The position numbers and the translations under genes are program-made. Shown here one piece after another: positions 28,450-39,522 of a stretch of 64,000 bases of DNA. The notes beneath the pieces are model-generated. The model saw only the letters and a program-made list of their open reading frames with translations. It made no database searches and was not told where the DNA came from. This DNA comes from Streptomyces sp. WM4235 (lineage in GTDB: Bacteria; Actinomycetota; Actinomycetes; Streptomycetales; Streptomycetaceae), in contig NZ_LGDE01000024.1 in NCBI RefSeq assembly GCF_001279725.1, positions 1 to 64,000 of the forward strand, read 5' to 3'. Numbering within the stretch: position 1 is the stretch's first letter; the number at the start of each line of letters is the position of its first letter.

Positions 28450-28956
28450 ATGGCCACACCGTCCCCGTCCCCTGTCCACCCCGTCCCGAGGAAAGCGTCG
28501 GCACCGCCGGCCGCCCTCGATCTGCTCGCCAAGGCCCACCGCGGCCTGACCGAGGCGGTCGCACTGTCCCGGCCCAACGAGCGCTACGCCACCGCACACC
28601 TCGCGGCGCTGCGCGCGGCAGCGGCCGTGCTGGCCGCGCGCGTACGGCCCGAACCGGTCAACCCGCGCCGGCGGCCCCGGATCCGCAGCGCGTGGGAGGT
28701 GCTGCCGGAGATAGCGCCGGAGCTGACGGAGTGGAGCGCCCTGTTCGCCTCGGGCGCCGACCGTCGGGCCCGGGCCGAGGCCGGCATACCGGACGCCGCG
28801 ACGGGCCGGGAGGCCGACGACCTCGTCCGCGAGGCCGGGATGTTCCTGCGCCTGGTCGAGCGGATGCTGTCCCTGCGACCGGTGACCCCGGCCGCCGCAC
28901 AGGGCCTGCCCACGACCCTGCCGCAGCCGCGGCCGGAGCGTCCGCACGCGGGATGA
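28450..28956 (+). CDS. SAV_6107 family HEPN domain protein
   Basis: 168 residues, mostly helical. The N-terminal tail is Pro/Ser-rich (1-25), and the HEPN four-helix domain covers about 25-150. An R-x4-H pattern occurs in ERYATAHLAALR (about 43-54), which resembles the catalytic motif of HEPN RNases. The ATG at 28450 has an AGGAGG site, which rules out an in-frame upstream extension through the repeat array. There is no adjacent MNT nucleotidyltransferase, so this is not a standard HEPN/MNT toxin-antitoxin pair. The family is conserved in actinobacteria; its function is unknown. Confidence 0.85.
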   Translation: MATPSPSPVHPVPRKASAPPAALDLLAKAHRGLTEAVALSRPNERYATAHLAALRAAAAVLAARVRPEPVNPRRRPRIRSAWEVLPEIAPELTEWSALFASGADRRARAEAGIPDAATGREADDLVREAGMFLRLVERMLSLRPVTPAAAQGLPTTLPQPRPERPHAG

Positions 28957-29027
28957 GCTGGTCGGCGGCCTGAGGCAATAGGGTGGGCACGCCCGCTCAC
29001 CCTTACCGCGTCGAGGAGCCATCAGTC

Positions 29028-29786
29028 GTGTCGGACACTTCCCGCCCCCGTGCCTCCCTCCGCACCGCCGTGGTGTGGGAGGTCCTCAAGGAGGCCCTCG
29101 ACCGCCGGGTGAAGGCGACCGGGCGGGACGTGCTGGAGGTGCTGGACACCGGTGGCGGCACCGGCAAGTTCGCCGTCCCGGTGGCCCGACTGGGCCACCG
29201 GGTGACGGTGGTCGACCCCAGCCCGAACGCACTGTTCGGACTGGAACGCCGGGTCTCCGAAGCCGGTGTCGCCGACCTGGTGCGCGGGGTCCAGGGCGAC
29301 GCCCAGGGCCTGCTGGACGTCGTCGATCGGGACGCCTACGACGTGGTGCTCTGCCACGGCGTGCTGGAGTACGTGGACGACCCTGCCGAGGGCGTGGCCA
29401 ATGCCGTCGCGGCCCTGCGACCGGGCGGGATCCTGAGCCTGCTCGGCGCCGGACTCGGCGGAGCCGTGCTGGCCCGCGCGCTGGCGGGGCACTTCACCGA
29501 GGCTCGTACCGCCCTCACCGACCCGGCGGGTCGTTGGGGATCCGGCGACCCGGTCCCGCGCCGCTTCACCGCCGAGCAGCTCACCGAGCTGGTGGGTGGA
29601 GCCGGCCTGGAGGTCGGCGCGGTGCACGGTGTACGGATCTTCGCGGACCTCGTCCCGGGTGTCCTGGTCGACACCGAGCCCGGCGCGGTGGAGGCGCTGC
29701 TGCGTCTGGAGGAGGCCGCCGCCGAGCTGCCCGCCTTCCACGCGGTGGCCACGCAGTTGCACATTCTGGGCGAGAAGACCGCCTGA
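29028..29786 (+). CDS. Class I SAM-dependent methyltransferase
   Basis: 252 residues. Motif I is EVLDTGGGTGKFAVPVARLG, the acidic end of strand 2 is VTVVDPSPN, and motif IV is YDVVLCHGVLEYVDDP. This is the methyltransferase-11/25 layout. The GTG at 29028 has GAGGAG 10-16 bp upstream. The substrate cannot be told from sequence. It is 71 bp after the HEPN gene and may be cotranscribed with it. Confidence 0.88.
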   Translation: MSDTSRPRASLRTAVVWEVLKEALDRRVKATGRDVLEVLDTGGGTGKFAVPVARLGHRVTVVDPSPNALFGLERRVSEAGVADLVRGVQGDAQGLLDVVDRDAYDVVLCHGVLEYVDDPAEGVANAVAALRPGGILSLLGAGLGGAVLARALAGHFTEARTALTDPAGRWGSGDPVPRRFTAEQLTELVGGAGLEVGAVHGVRIFADLVPGVLVDTEPGAVEALLRLEEAAAELPAFHAVATQLHILGEKTA

Positions 29787-30051
29787 TCTGCGGCGCGTCC
29801 GCGCACACGGATCCACGGACACCCTGTGAACCGGCCGCCGGCCCCGTATGATCGAGGACACCGGTCGGCATGGCGGACGGACCATTGGGGAATAAGCGCC
29901 TCAGTGACCGCACAGGCGACGGTACGGTTTGTACGCAGGGCATTTTTCGAACGTGGCGTAGAGGGCGGGTATCACGGGGGCGATTCCCCGCCTATCCTGA
30001 AGGGGACCCCTGGTCGCTACCCTTCGCGACCGACGGATGAGGAGGACTCCC
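29787..30051. other. Intergenic region before the DUF3040 gene
   Basis: 265 bp without a credible gene. It includes a relatively AT-rich patch (about 29920-29952) and a short pairing CGGGG/CCCCG near 29977-29992. It probably holds the promoter of the DUF3040 gene. No clear terminator for the methyltransferase was seen. Confidence 0.4.
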
Positions 30052-30453
30052 GTGCCGCTCTCGGAGCACGAGCAGCGAATGCTCGAGCAGATGGAGCGAG
30101 CGCTGTACGCCGAAGATCCCAAGTTCGCGACAGCGCTTGAGGGAAGCGGACTGCGCACGTACACCCGGCGACGGGTTTACCAGGCAGTCGCAGGCATTGT
30201 GGTGGGTATCGCGCTCCTCATGACCGGTGTGATCGTGCCGAACGTGCTCTGGATCAGCGTGGTGGGCTTCCTCGTCATGCTGGGCTGTACGGTTCTCGTG
30301 GTCACCGGTTGGCGCAAGGCACCCAAGCCTGGCGAGCAGCCCGTCTCCGACAGTGCAGGCGGTTCGGCCCGTGGCCGGAACCGACAGCGTCGGTCGATGA
30401 TGACCCGCATCGAGGAACGGTGGCAGCGCCGCCGTGACGAACAGGGGCAGTAG
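30052..30453 (+). CDS. DUF3040 small membrane protein
   Basis: 133 residues. The N terminus PLSEHEQRMLEQMERALYAE is the DUF3040 hallmark. Two membrane helices (about 48-67 and 70-92) are followed by a basic, Arg-rich cytoplasmic tail. The GTG at 30052 has GAGGAGG 6-12 bp upstream. Relatives lie next to dcw clusters in mycobacteria and corynebacteria. The function is unknown; a role linked to the envelope or division is only a positional guess. Confidence 0.92.
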   Translation: MPLSEHEQRMLEQMERALYAEDPKFATALEGSGLRTYTRRRVYQAVAGIVVGIALLMTGVIVPNVLWISVVGFLVMLGCTVLVVTGWRKAPKPGEQPVSDSAGGSARGRNRQRRSMMTRIEERWQRRRDEQGQ

Positions 30454-30469
30454 CCCCACAGGACATGAG

Positions 30470-30505
30470 CGAGGGGACGGACGCCGACGGGCGGCCGTCC
30501 CCTCG
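30470..30505 (+). terminator. Hairpin terminator after the DUF3040 gene
   Basis: CGAGGGGACGG (30470-30480) pairs perfectly with CCGTCCCCTCG (30495-30505), 16 bp past the stop codon. There is no U tract beyond GTT. Confidence 0.65.
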
Positions 30506-30549
30506 CCGTTCCGCCGGACGGATCACCCGTCCTGCGGCATGATGACCGA

Positions 30550-31176
30550 ATGACTGTGCTGCCCCTGGTCTTCACCAGCGGCTGGGCCAGCGGGATCAAC
30601 GCCTACGCCGTGGTCCTCCTGCTCGGCATCTTCGGCGCGACCGGGCTCACGGACGAGGTCCCGGAGTCGTTGCAGCGCCCCGACGTCCTGATCGTCGCCG
30701 GCGTGCTGTTCCTCTGCGAGGCGGTGGCCGACAAGATCCCCTACGTGGACTCGCTGTGGGACACCCTGCACACCGTGATCCGCCCGGTGGCGGGTGCGGT
30801 GGTCGGGGCCCTGCTGGCCGGGCAGAGCGGTTCGCTCCCCGACCTGGCCGCCGGGGCCGTCGGCGGTTCCACCGCGCTGGCCAGCCACTTCGTCAAGGCC
30901 GGCACCCGGATGGCGGTCAACACCTCACCGGAACCGTTCACCAACATCGCCCTCAGCACCGCCGAGGACCTCGGCGTGGCGGGCATCGTCACCTTCGCCA
31001 TGTTCAACCCCCAGGCCGCCGCGATCATCGCGGCCGTGCTGCTGGCGGCCGGCCTGGCGATGCTCTTCTTCCTCTGGAGCCGGATCCGCCGCTACCGAAG
31101 GCGGCGGGCCCAACGCCGCGAGGAGAAGCGGATGGCCGCCGAGTTGCGTCAGACCTCCGGCGCGCCACCGCCCTGA
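30550..31176 (+). CDS. DUF4126 family membrane protein
   Basis: 208 residues with about four to five membrane segments. The start MTVLPLVFTSGWASGINAYA carries the conserved Gly-Ile-Asn-Ala-Tyr of DUF4126. An amphipathic stretch and VADKIPYVDSLWDTLHT follow, and the C-terminal helix (about 155-180) ends in a strongly basic tail. The function is unknown. It follows the DUF3040 terminator and has its own start region. Confidence 0.87.
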   Translation: MTVLPLVFTSGWASGINAYAVVLLLGIFGATGLTDEVPESLQRPDVLIVAGVLFLCEAVADKIPYVDSLWDTLHTVIRPVAGAVVGALLAGQSGSLPDLAAGAVGGSTALASHFVKAGTRMAVNTSPEPFTNIALSTAEDLGVAGIVTFAMFNPQAAAIIAAVLLAAGLAMLFFLWSRIRRYRRRRAQRREEKRMAAELRQTSGAPPP

Positions 31177-31272
31177 CCGTCGCGCGCCGGCGCCGGCCGG
31201 GCCCCGCCGCCCGCCCTGACCTCGTACGACCTCGCCGACCCGGCCCCCGGTTCGCTCGATAGGCTCAGCCGC

Positions 31273-32685
31273 ATGGCACGAATTGCGGTGATCGGCGCCG
31301 GGATGGGCGCGATGGCGACGGCGGCCCGGCTGGCAGTGGCGGGCCACCGGGTGACGGTGTACGAGCGTGGCTCCACCTACGGCGGCTCGGTCGGCCGGTA
31401 CGAACGGGACGGATTCTCCTTCGACACCGGACCGGGGCTGTTGCACCTGCCCGCCGTCTATCGCGACCTGTTCGTGAAGACGGGCAGGAAGCCGCTGGAG
31501 GAGTGCGTCGAGCTCGTCCAGGTGGACCCCGCCGTTCGCCACCTGCTGCCGGACGGCACCTCGGTCACCCTCCCCAACGCCTCGCGCGGCGGCGCCGCCG
31601 CCGTGCTCGACGAGGCCTTCGGCACGGGCTCCGGGGACCGCTGGAACGGGGTGCTCGGGCGCGCCCGCGACGCCTGGAACGCCACCCGCCGCCCCCTGCT
31701 GGAGGAGCCGCTGCGCCCCGACTGGCAGGCGCTGGGCGCCGACCCCTACCCGGCGTTGCGCAAGAGCGGCCTGCTGCGGCGACGCCCGCCGACCCTCGCC
31801 GAGGTGGCCGAACGGGAACTGGGCGGGCCGCTCGGGGAACTGCTGACCGCGCGGGTGCGCTCGTACGGTCTGCGCCCCGCGGACGCGCCGGCCTCGGCGG
31901 CGGTGCTCCCGTACATGGAGCAGACCTTCGGGAGCTGGTACGTGCGCGGTGGTGTCCGGGAGCTGGCCACGGCCGTGTACGAGCGCTGCCTGGAACGGAA
32001 GGTGGCCTTCGTCTTCGACGCCGACGTGCGGGGGGTCGTGGAGCGGGACGGCCGGGCCGCCGGTCTCTCGCTGGCCGACACGGGCACGGGGGAGGCGGAC
32101 ACCGTGGAGGCCGACGCCGTGGTCTGCGGGGTCGATCCCAGGGCGCTCGGGATCCCGCCGGCGCCCGGTCCGGTCCCCGCCCCGCCCATGGGGCTCCCCG
32201 GCCGGTACACGCTCTTCCTGGCCCTCGGCGGGCCCCGGCCGGCGGAGGCCGTCCACCGCACCCTGGTCGGAACGGACCTGACCGTGCTGCGGCCCGACGA
32301 TCCCGCCGTCCGGCCCGACTCCGCGCACGAGGCCGTCACCGTCCAGGCGGTCGTGGAGCCCGGCACGACGCCCACCGCGGAGGAGCTGATCGCCGCGGCG
32401 GCCCCGGCCGTGCCGGGTCTGCGGGAGCGGCTGCTGTGGCACGAACTGCGCACCCCGGCCGACATCGCGGCGGCGACGGGCGCCCTGGACGGGGCCGTGC
32501 CGCCGCCCGCCCTCGCGGGGGCCGGCGGACGGCTGCTCCACCCCTCGAACACCACGGGTCTGCCGGGGTTGTACCTCGCCGGCGGCTGGGCCCACCCCGG
32601 CGGCGGACTCCCGCACGCGGGCATGACCGGCGCCCTGGTGGCGGGGCTCATCGTGGAGGGCGCGGACTTCCGCGGCTCCCGCTAG
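31273..32685 (+). CDS. Phytoene desaturase (CrtI)-like FAD-dependent oxidoreductase
   Basis: 470 residues. The N-terminal FAD-binding motif is VIGAGMGAMATAARLAVAGH, followed by the acidic strand end VYERGSTYGGSVG and the CrtI-like FDTGPGLLHLP. The C-terminal FAD motif is GLYLAGGWAHPGGGLPHAGMTG. Members desaturate or isomerise isoprenoids, but many actinobacterial copies are orphans. No crtB, crtE or crtY is nearby, so carotenoid biosynthesis is not implied. It is convergent with the next gene, 24 bp apart. Confidence 0.85.
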   Translation: MARIAVIGAGMGAMATAARLAVAGHRVTVYERGSTYGGSVGRYERDGFSFDTGPGLLHLPAVYRDLFVKTGRKPLEECVELVQVDPAVRHLLPDGTSVTLPNASRGGAAAVLDEAFGTGSGDRWNGVLGRARDAWNATRRPLLEEPLRPDWQALGADPYPALRKSGLLRRRPPTLAEVAERELGGPLGELLTARVRSYGLRPADAPASAAVLPYMEQTFGSWYVRGGVRELATAVYERCLERKVAFVFDADVRGVVERDGRAAGLSLADTGTGEADTVEADAVVCGVDPRALGIPPAPGPVPAPPMGLPGRYTLFLALGGPRPAEAVHRTLVGTDLTVLRPDDPAVRPDSAHEAVTVQAVVEPGTTPTAEELIAAAAPAVPGLRERLLWHELRTPADIAAATGALDGAVPPPALAGAGGRLLHPSNTTGLPGLYLAGGWAHPGGGLPHAGMTGALVAGLIVEGADFRGSR

Positions 32686-32709
32686 GGGGTGACCCCGGGC
32701 GCCGGCGGG

Positions 32710-33630
32710 TCAGTAGCGGTACTGCTCGTACTCGCCGGGGCCGCCCTGATACGGGTACTGCTGCTGTTGCTGCTGTTGCTGCTGGTACTGCTCGTCCGTC
32801 GGGTAGGACTGCCCGCCGTACTCGTCGGTGGACCGCTGCTGCGGTACCCAGACCCCGCCGGGCGGGGTGTCCATCGAGTACTGCTGCCCGCCGCTGTCCG
32901 CGTAGGGCGCGTAGCCGTTGCTCTGGGGCGTGGTGCCGATGTACGGGTCCGAGTAGGCCGCGTAGACCTGCTGCTCGCCCCCCGGGTAGCCGCCGGAGTA
33001 GTCGTAGCCGCCCTGGGGCTGCGCGTCGTACTGCGGCGCGTACTGGCCGTCCTGCCCGGCCGCGGCGAACGGCGAGGCGAACGCGGCCGTTTCGGCCGCC
33101 TGGCCCGACTGGTCGGCGTACTGGCCCGACGGGTCGCCGTACTGGGGGGCGAAGCTCTGTATCCCGTACGAGCCGGTGTCCTCGGGAACCGGCTGCGGGG
33201 TGAAGACGTTCGTCTCCCGGTCGTCGAAGTCGTCGGGAGCGTCCGCGCCGTCGCGGCGCCCGGTGGCCGTCCGCTCGCCGTACTCCAGCCCCGTCACCTC
33301 CAGCGTGGGCGCCGGGCGTTCGGCGCGCGGACCGCCGCCCCGGCGCCGGCCGCTCTGCTGCCGTACGGGTTCCCCGCCGCGGCGCAGCGCCCAACCGGCC
33401 ACGAAGCCCTTGCGGAAGGAGAGCGTCACCAAAATCTGGCCGATCGCGAACGCGGTCGCGCCGACGGCGATGACGGGCACCGACGGCAGCACCACCCCGG
33501 CGACCACGCCGGCGAAACCGGCGAAGGCGAGCAGGCGCCAGCGGAGCCGGGCCTTGTACTGCATCAGGACCTCGGCAAGCAGCCACAGCGCGACGAAACC
33601 GAACGCGGTGTAGAGGACCGTCATTCCCAT
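32710..33630 (-). CDS. Membrane protein with long Gln/Tyr/Gly-rich tail, function unknown
   Basis: 306 residues. Three hydrophobic segments occur near the N terminus (about 4-21, 31-50, 52-72). The cytoplasmic part is disordered: Arg/Gly-rich at about 85-110, then about 190 residues of low-complexity Q, Y, G, P and S, including a run of nine Gln near the C terminus and repeated YxQ and GYxY motifs. I do not recognise a named domain. It sits between the FAD enzyme (convergent) and metF (same strand, 50 bp after metF starts). Such tails can drive protein clustering, but that is a guess. Confidence 0.75.
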   Translation of the reverse strand: MGMTVLYTAFGFVALWLLAEVLMQYKARLRWRLLAFAGFAGVVAGVVLPSVPVIAVGATAFAIGQILVTLSFRKGFVAGWALRRGGEPVRQQSGRRRGGGPRAERPAPTLEVTGLEYGERTATGRRDGADAPDDFDDRETNVFTPQPVPEDTGSYGIQSFAPQYGDPSGQYADQSGQAAETAAFASPFAAAGQDGQYAPQYDAQPQGGYDYSGGYPGGEQQVYAAYSDPYIGTTPQSNGYAPYADSGGQQYSMDTPPGGVWVPQQRSTDEYGGQSYPTDEQYQQQQQQQQQYPYQGGPGEYEQYRY

Positions 33631-33680
33631 GCGTGGCCCCTCTCGGTACGGCCGCCGGCGCGGGAACGGGGGACGGCCGA

Positions 33681-34595
33681 TCAGGCCCGCTGGTGCAGGC
33701 CCAGGTTCTCGTAGATTTCGAGAGTCGCCGTGGAGTTGTTCAGCGTGATGAAGTGCAGCCCCGGAACACCCTCGGACAGCAGCCGCGCGCAGAACTCCGT
33801 GGCGAACTCGATGCCAATGGAGCGTACAGCGGCCGGATCGTCCTTGACGGCGAGCATGCGGTCTTTTACCGCCGAGGGGAAGACCGCGGTGCTGAGCTGG
33901 GGCAGCCGGTCCAACTGCTTGATGCCCACAACAGGCATGACCTCGGGGATGATCGGGGTGTCACAGCCCGCCTTGGCGACACTGTCGCGCAGCCGCAGAT
34001 AATTCTCCGGATCGAAGAACATCTGGGTGATCGCATAGTCGGCGCCCGCGCGGCACTTGTCCACGAAGTGCCGGATGTCCGTGTCCCAGTCGTCGGAGCG
34101 CGGGTGCATCTCGGGGAAGGCGGCGACGCCGACGCAGAAGTCGCCGGACTCCTTGAGCAGGCGGACCAGGTCGGCCGCGTAGTCCACGCCCTCGGGGTGC
34201 TTGACCCAGTCGGCCATGGGGTCGCCGGGCGGGTCCCCGCGCAGCGCGAGCATGTTGCGGATGCCGGCGTCGGCGAACTGGCCGATGACGTGACGCAGCT
34301 CCGCGACGGACTGGTCCACGGCGGTGAGGTGCGCGACGGGGGTGAGGGTGGTGTTCGCGGCGATGGCCTCGGTGGCCCGTACGGTGCCTCCGCGCGTGGA
34401 GCCGCCGGCCCCGTAGGTGACCGACACGAAGCTCGGGCCCACCGCCTCGATGCGGCGGAGCGCGTTCCAGAGGTTGCGTTCGCCCTTCTCGGTCTTGGGC
34501 GCCCAGAACTCGAAGGAGTACGAGCGCCCGGACGCGATGAGCTCGCGGACCGTGTGTGCGCGGTCCGACCAGGTGGAAGCGGTGCCAAGGGCCAT
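33681..34595 (-). CDS. metF: Methylenetetrahydrofolate reductase [NAD(P)H]
   Basis: 304 residues, TIM barrel. [17 protein letters not shown] contains the conserved catalytic Glu of strand 1, and [14 protein letters not shown] and [11 protein letters not shown] are FAD/folate-site motifs. [18 protein letters not shown] is a late barrel strand. The enzyme reduces methylene-THF to methyl-THF for methionine synthesis. No other met gene is adjacent. Three GGACAC copies lie in the 73-bp gap before its start. Confidence 0.96.
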   Translation of the reverse strand: MALGTASTWSDRAHTVRELIASGRSYSFEFWAPKTEKGERNLWNALRRIEAVGPSFVSVTYGAGGSTRGGTVRATEAIAANTTLTPVAHLTAVDQSVAELRHVIGQFADAGIRNMLALRGDPPGDPMADWVKHPEGVDYAADLVRLLKESGDFCVGVAAFPEMHPRSDDWDTDIRHFVDKCRAGADYAITQMFFDPENYLRLRDSVAKAGCDTPIIPEVMPVVGIKQLDRLPQLSTAVFPSAVKDRMLAVKDDPAAVRSIGIEFATEFCARLLSEGVPGLHFITLNNSTATLEIYENLGLHQRA

Positions 34596-34668
34596 ACCGG
34601 CAGGTTAGACGCGCGCCGGCGGACACCGAAGCGTTGTCCGCCCATTGGACACGTTTTTGGACACCCGG

Positions 34669-35307
34669 CTACGCGAGACGGGCGCGGACCCGCTTGGCCA
34701 GTTCGGCGGCGGCCGCCCCGGGGTCGGAGGCCTCGGTGAGCGCGCGGACGACCACGACGCGGGTGGCCCCGGCGTCGAGGACCTCGTCCAGGTTGCCGGC
34801 GTCGATGCCGCCGATGGCGAACCAGGGCCGGTCCTGCGCGAGGGAGGCGGCGTGGCGGACGAGCCCGAGGCCGGGGGCGTGCCGGCCGGGCTTGGTGGGG
34901 GTGGGCCAGCAGGGGCCGGTGCAGAAGTAGTCCACGCCGGGTTCGGCGACGGCCGCGTCGACCTCGGACTCGGAGTGGCAGGAGCGTCCGATCAGGACGT
35001 CGGGGCCGAGGATCGCGCGGGCGGCGGGAACGGGGATGTCCCCCTGGCCGAGGTGCAGGACGTCGGAGCCGATGGCGTGGGCGACGTCGGCGCGGTCGTT
35101 GACCGCGAGGAGCCTTCCGTGGCGGCGGGCCGCCTCGGCGAAGACCTGGAGGTGTTCCAGCTCCTCCCCCGCCTCCATGCCCTTGTCGCGGAGCTGGACG
35201 ACGTCCACCCCGCCGGCCAGGACGGCGTCGAGGAACTCGGGAAGGTCACCCTGCCGCTTGCGGGCGTCCGTGCACAGGTAGAGCCGGGCGTCGGACAGCT
35301 GCTGCAT
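34669..35307 (-). CDS. thiE: Thiamine phosphate synthase
   Basis: 212 residues. The TIM-barrel motifs [40 protein letters not shown] and [16 protein letters not shown] are present, with the phosphate-binding [11 protein letters not shown]. It joins HMP pyrophosphate and thiazole phosphate into thiamine phosphate. It is on the opposite strand to thiO-thiS-thiG, two genes away, and has no riboswitch of its own that I can see. The TPP riboswitch at 37191 does not control it. Confidence 0.95.
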   Translation of the reverse strand: MQQLSDARLYLCTDARKRQGDLPEFLDAVLAGGVDVVQLRDKGMEAGEELEHLQVFAEAARRHGRLLAVNDRADVAHAIGSDVLHLGQGDIPVPAARAILGPDVLIGRSCHSESEVDAAVAEPGVDYFCTGPCWPTPTKPGRHAPGLGLVRHAASLAQDRPWFAIGGIDAGNLDEVLDAGATRVVVVRALTEASDPGAAAAELAKRVRARLA

Positions 35308-35387
35308 GGGTGTACCCCCCGTGGTCGTGGCGGTGTACGGGCCCGCGCGCTCGGCCCGTACACCGATTGGTTCGGCGAATCAGCCGG

Positions 35388-35753
35388 TCAGAGGGCGAGC
35401 GCCTGAGCGCGGCGCTTCACCTCCGTGCCGCGATTCTCGCTCAGCGCCTGCGCGGGGGTGCCGGGCAGGGTGGGGTCGGCGGTGAACATCCACTCCAGGA
35501 TCTCCGCGTCGGAGAAGCCGTCGTCGCGGAGCACCGTCAGCAGGCCTACGAGGCCCTTGACGACCTTGTCGCCGTCGATGAAGGGGGCGGGTACCTGGAG
35601 GGAGCGGTTCTCGCCGCGGCGCACGGCGAGCAGCTGACCTTCCTTGACCAGCTGGCGGACCCGGGTCACTTCGATGTCGAGCATCTCCGCGATGTCGGGG
35701 AGGTACAGCCAGGCGGGGACAAGGGCATCGATCTTTGCGTCAATCTCGGTCAC
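35388..35753 (-). CDS. Rv2175c family winged-helix DNA-binding protein
   Basis: 121 residues. The N-terminal helix-turn-helix (about 15-50) reads YLPDIAEMLDIEVTRVRQLV and is followed by a wing. The family C-terminal domain (about 60-121) contains LLTVLRDDGFSDAEILEWMF. The M. tuberculosis homologue is known to bind DNA and be phosphorylated by PknL on an N-terminal Thr. That N-terminal extension is absent here. A Ser/Thr kinase gene lies 4 kb away at 39950. The start is GTG at 35753. Confidence 0.88.
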   Translation of the reverse strand: MTEIDAKIDALVPAWLYLPDIAEMLDIEVTRVRQLVKEGQLLAVRRGENRSLQVPAPFIDGDKVVKGLVGLLTVLRDDGFSDAEILEWMFTADPTLPGTPAQALSENRGTEVKRRAQALAL

Positions 35754-35870
35754 GGGGACAAGCCTGCCATCTCGGGCCGGCCGCCGGTACCCGGGCCGTC
35801 CGTCCGGGCGCCGGGGCAGGCGCCGCCCGGCCCCGCCCGGCGCGGCGGCGCCCCGCGATCGTCGCCCGGG

Positions 35871-37091
35871 TCAGGCCGCGGCGGACTTCAGGGGGGTGCC
35901 TGGGTCGGCGACCTTGGCCGGATCCAGGGCGGTGCCGGATTCGATCAGGCGGCGGCCCTGGGCGAGGTCGCGGGGCCGGCCCACGGCGAGGACCGCGACC
36001 AGGGCTCCGTCGCGGAGCCAGCAGACGGACCACGCCGGGTCGCCCGGGTCGCCCCGCCACACCGTCTCGTCCGCGCCGTCGTGGTGCCCGGCGTACTGCA
36101 CGAAGCGTCCGAACTGCTCCGACCAGAAGTACGGCACCGGGTCGTAGGCCCGGTCCGTCCCGCCGCTCAGGATGTCGGCCGCGACCACCCTGGGGCCCTG
36201 GAGGGCGTTGTCCCAGTGGTGGACCAGCAGCCTGGTCCCGTACCGGGCGGAGGGGAAGGAGGCGCAGTCCCCCACCGCGTAGACGTCCTCCAGCGAGGTC
36301 CGCAGCCAGGCGTCCGCCGTGACCGAGCCGTCCGGTCCCAGGTCGATCCCCGAGTCCGCAAGCCACGCGGTGGCGGGGCGGGCCCCGATGCCCACGATCA
36401 CCGCGCCGGCCGGCAGCTCCCGGCCGTCCGCGAGCAGGACCCGGCCCGGCTCCACCGAGGCCACCCGCGCGCCGGTCAGCAGGGTCGCGCCCGCCTGGGC
36501 GTACCAGCGGCCCATCGCCTCGCCGACCTCGGCGGGCAGGGCCCCCGCCAGGACCCGGTCCGCGGCCTCGACGACGGTGACGGCGCAGCCCGCCTCCCGG
36601 GCCGCGGTGGCGAACTCCGCGCCGATCCAGCCGGCCCCGACCACGACGACGGCCTGGGCGTCGGCGAGGACCGGGCGCAGTCGCGCGGCGTCGTCGAGGG
36701 TGCGCAGCAGGTGGACGCCGCGGACGCCCTCGGAGCCGGGCAGGGTCAGCGGTTCGGCGCCGGTCGCCAGGACCAGGGCCTCGTACGGGACCGGGCCGGC
36801 CTCCGTGTCGAGTTCGCGCGCTCCCGCGCGCAGGCCCGTGACCTCGGTGCCCAGTCGAAGGCGGATGTCGAGCCCCTCGAAGTCCACGTCGAACGCGGAG
36901 TCCTCGGCCTTGCCCAGGAGGACCGCCTTGGAGAGCGGGGGCCGGTCGTAGGGCTGGTGGGGCTCGGCGCCCAGCAGGGTCACGGGGCCGGTGTAGCCCT
37001 GTTCGCGCAGGGCCACGGCGGTCTGCACGCCGGCCATTCCGGCGCCCACGATGACGACGCCGCTCTGAGTCTGTTCCGTCTGCTCGCTCAC
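35871..37091 (-). CDS. NAD(P)/FAD-dependent oxidoreductase, ferredoxin reductase type
   Basis: About 406 residues. The FAD motif is VVIVGAGMAGVQTAVALREQ, followed by the PYDRPPLSKAVLLG signature of rubredoxin/ferredoxin reductases. The NAD(P) motif is VVVVGAGWIGAEFATAAREAG, and the second FAD motif is DVYAVGDCASFPS. The C-terminal reductase domain follows. It probably passes electrons from NAD(P)H to a ferredoxin or monooxygenase partner, which is not encoded nearby. The start is uncertain between GTG 37091 and GTG 37100. It is divergent from the TPP riboswitch. Confidence 0.9.
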   Translation of the reverse strand: MSEQTEQTQSGVVIVGAGMAGVQTAVALREQGYTGPVTLLGAEPHQPYDRPPLSKAVLLGKAEDSAFDVDFEGLDIRLRLGTEVTGLRAGARELDTEAGPVPYEALVLATGAEPLTLPGSEGVRGVHLLRTLDDAARLRPVLADAQAVVVVGAGWIGAEFATAAREAGCAVTVVEAADRVLAGALPAEVGEAMGRWYAQAGATLLTGARVASVEPGRVLLADGRELPAGAVIVGIGARPATAWLADSGIDLGPDGSVTADAWLRTSLEDVYAVGDCASFPSARYGTRLLVHHWDNALQGPRVVAADILSGGTDRAYDPVPYFWSEQFGRFVQYAGHHDGADETVWRGDPGDPAWSVCWLRDGALVAVLAVGRPRDLAQGRRLIESGTALDPAKVADPGTPLKSAAA

Positions 37092-37190
37092 GTCGCCCAC
37101 CCTAATGTTCTGACGGTACGTCAGGAATAGCGGGCGGGGAGGCAGCCTTACCCGGCATCGACCCCGGGGTTAGTCTGGCCACCGTACCTA

Positions 37191-37283
37191 TCGCGGGAGT
37201 CCGGGCGCACCGGGCTGAGAGGGAGGCTGACCGGCCTCCGACCGTACGAACCTGATCCGGGTCATGCCGGCGAAGGGAGGGGC
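37191..37283 (+). promoter_or_regulatory. TPP riboswitch (THI box) controlling thiO-thiS-thiG
   Basis: The conserved aptamer core is readable: CGGGAGTCC (P1/P2 side), CTGAGA at 37215-37220, then GAACCTGATCCGGGTCATGC and GGCGAAGGGA. These match the pyrimidine- and pyrophosphate-binding arms. The 3' P1 strand overlaps AGGGAGGGG (37274-37282), the ribosome-binding site of thiO, whose ATG is at 37293. TPP binding would therefore hide the site and block translation initiation. This architecture is standard for actinobacterial thiamine genes. Confidence 0.95.
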
Positions 37284-37292
37284 TGGACACCC

Positions 37293-39498
<2,206 letters not shown>

Positions 39499-39522
39499 CC
39501 TCCGGCGCCTCCCGGGCAATAC

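Noticed and set aside
31273..32685. Carotenoid biosynthesis cluster
   Set aside because: Only a single CrtI-like gene is present, with no phytoene synthase or cyclase nearby.
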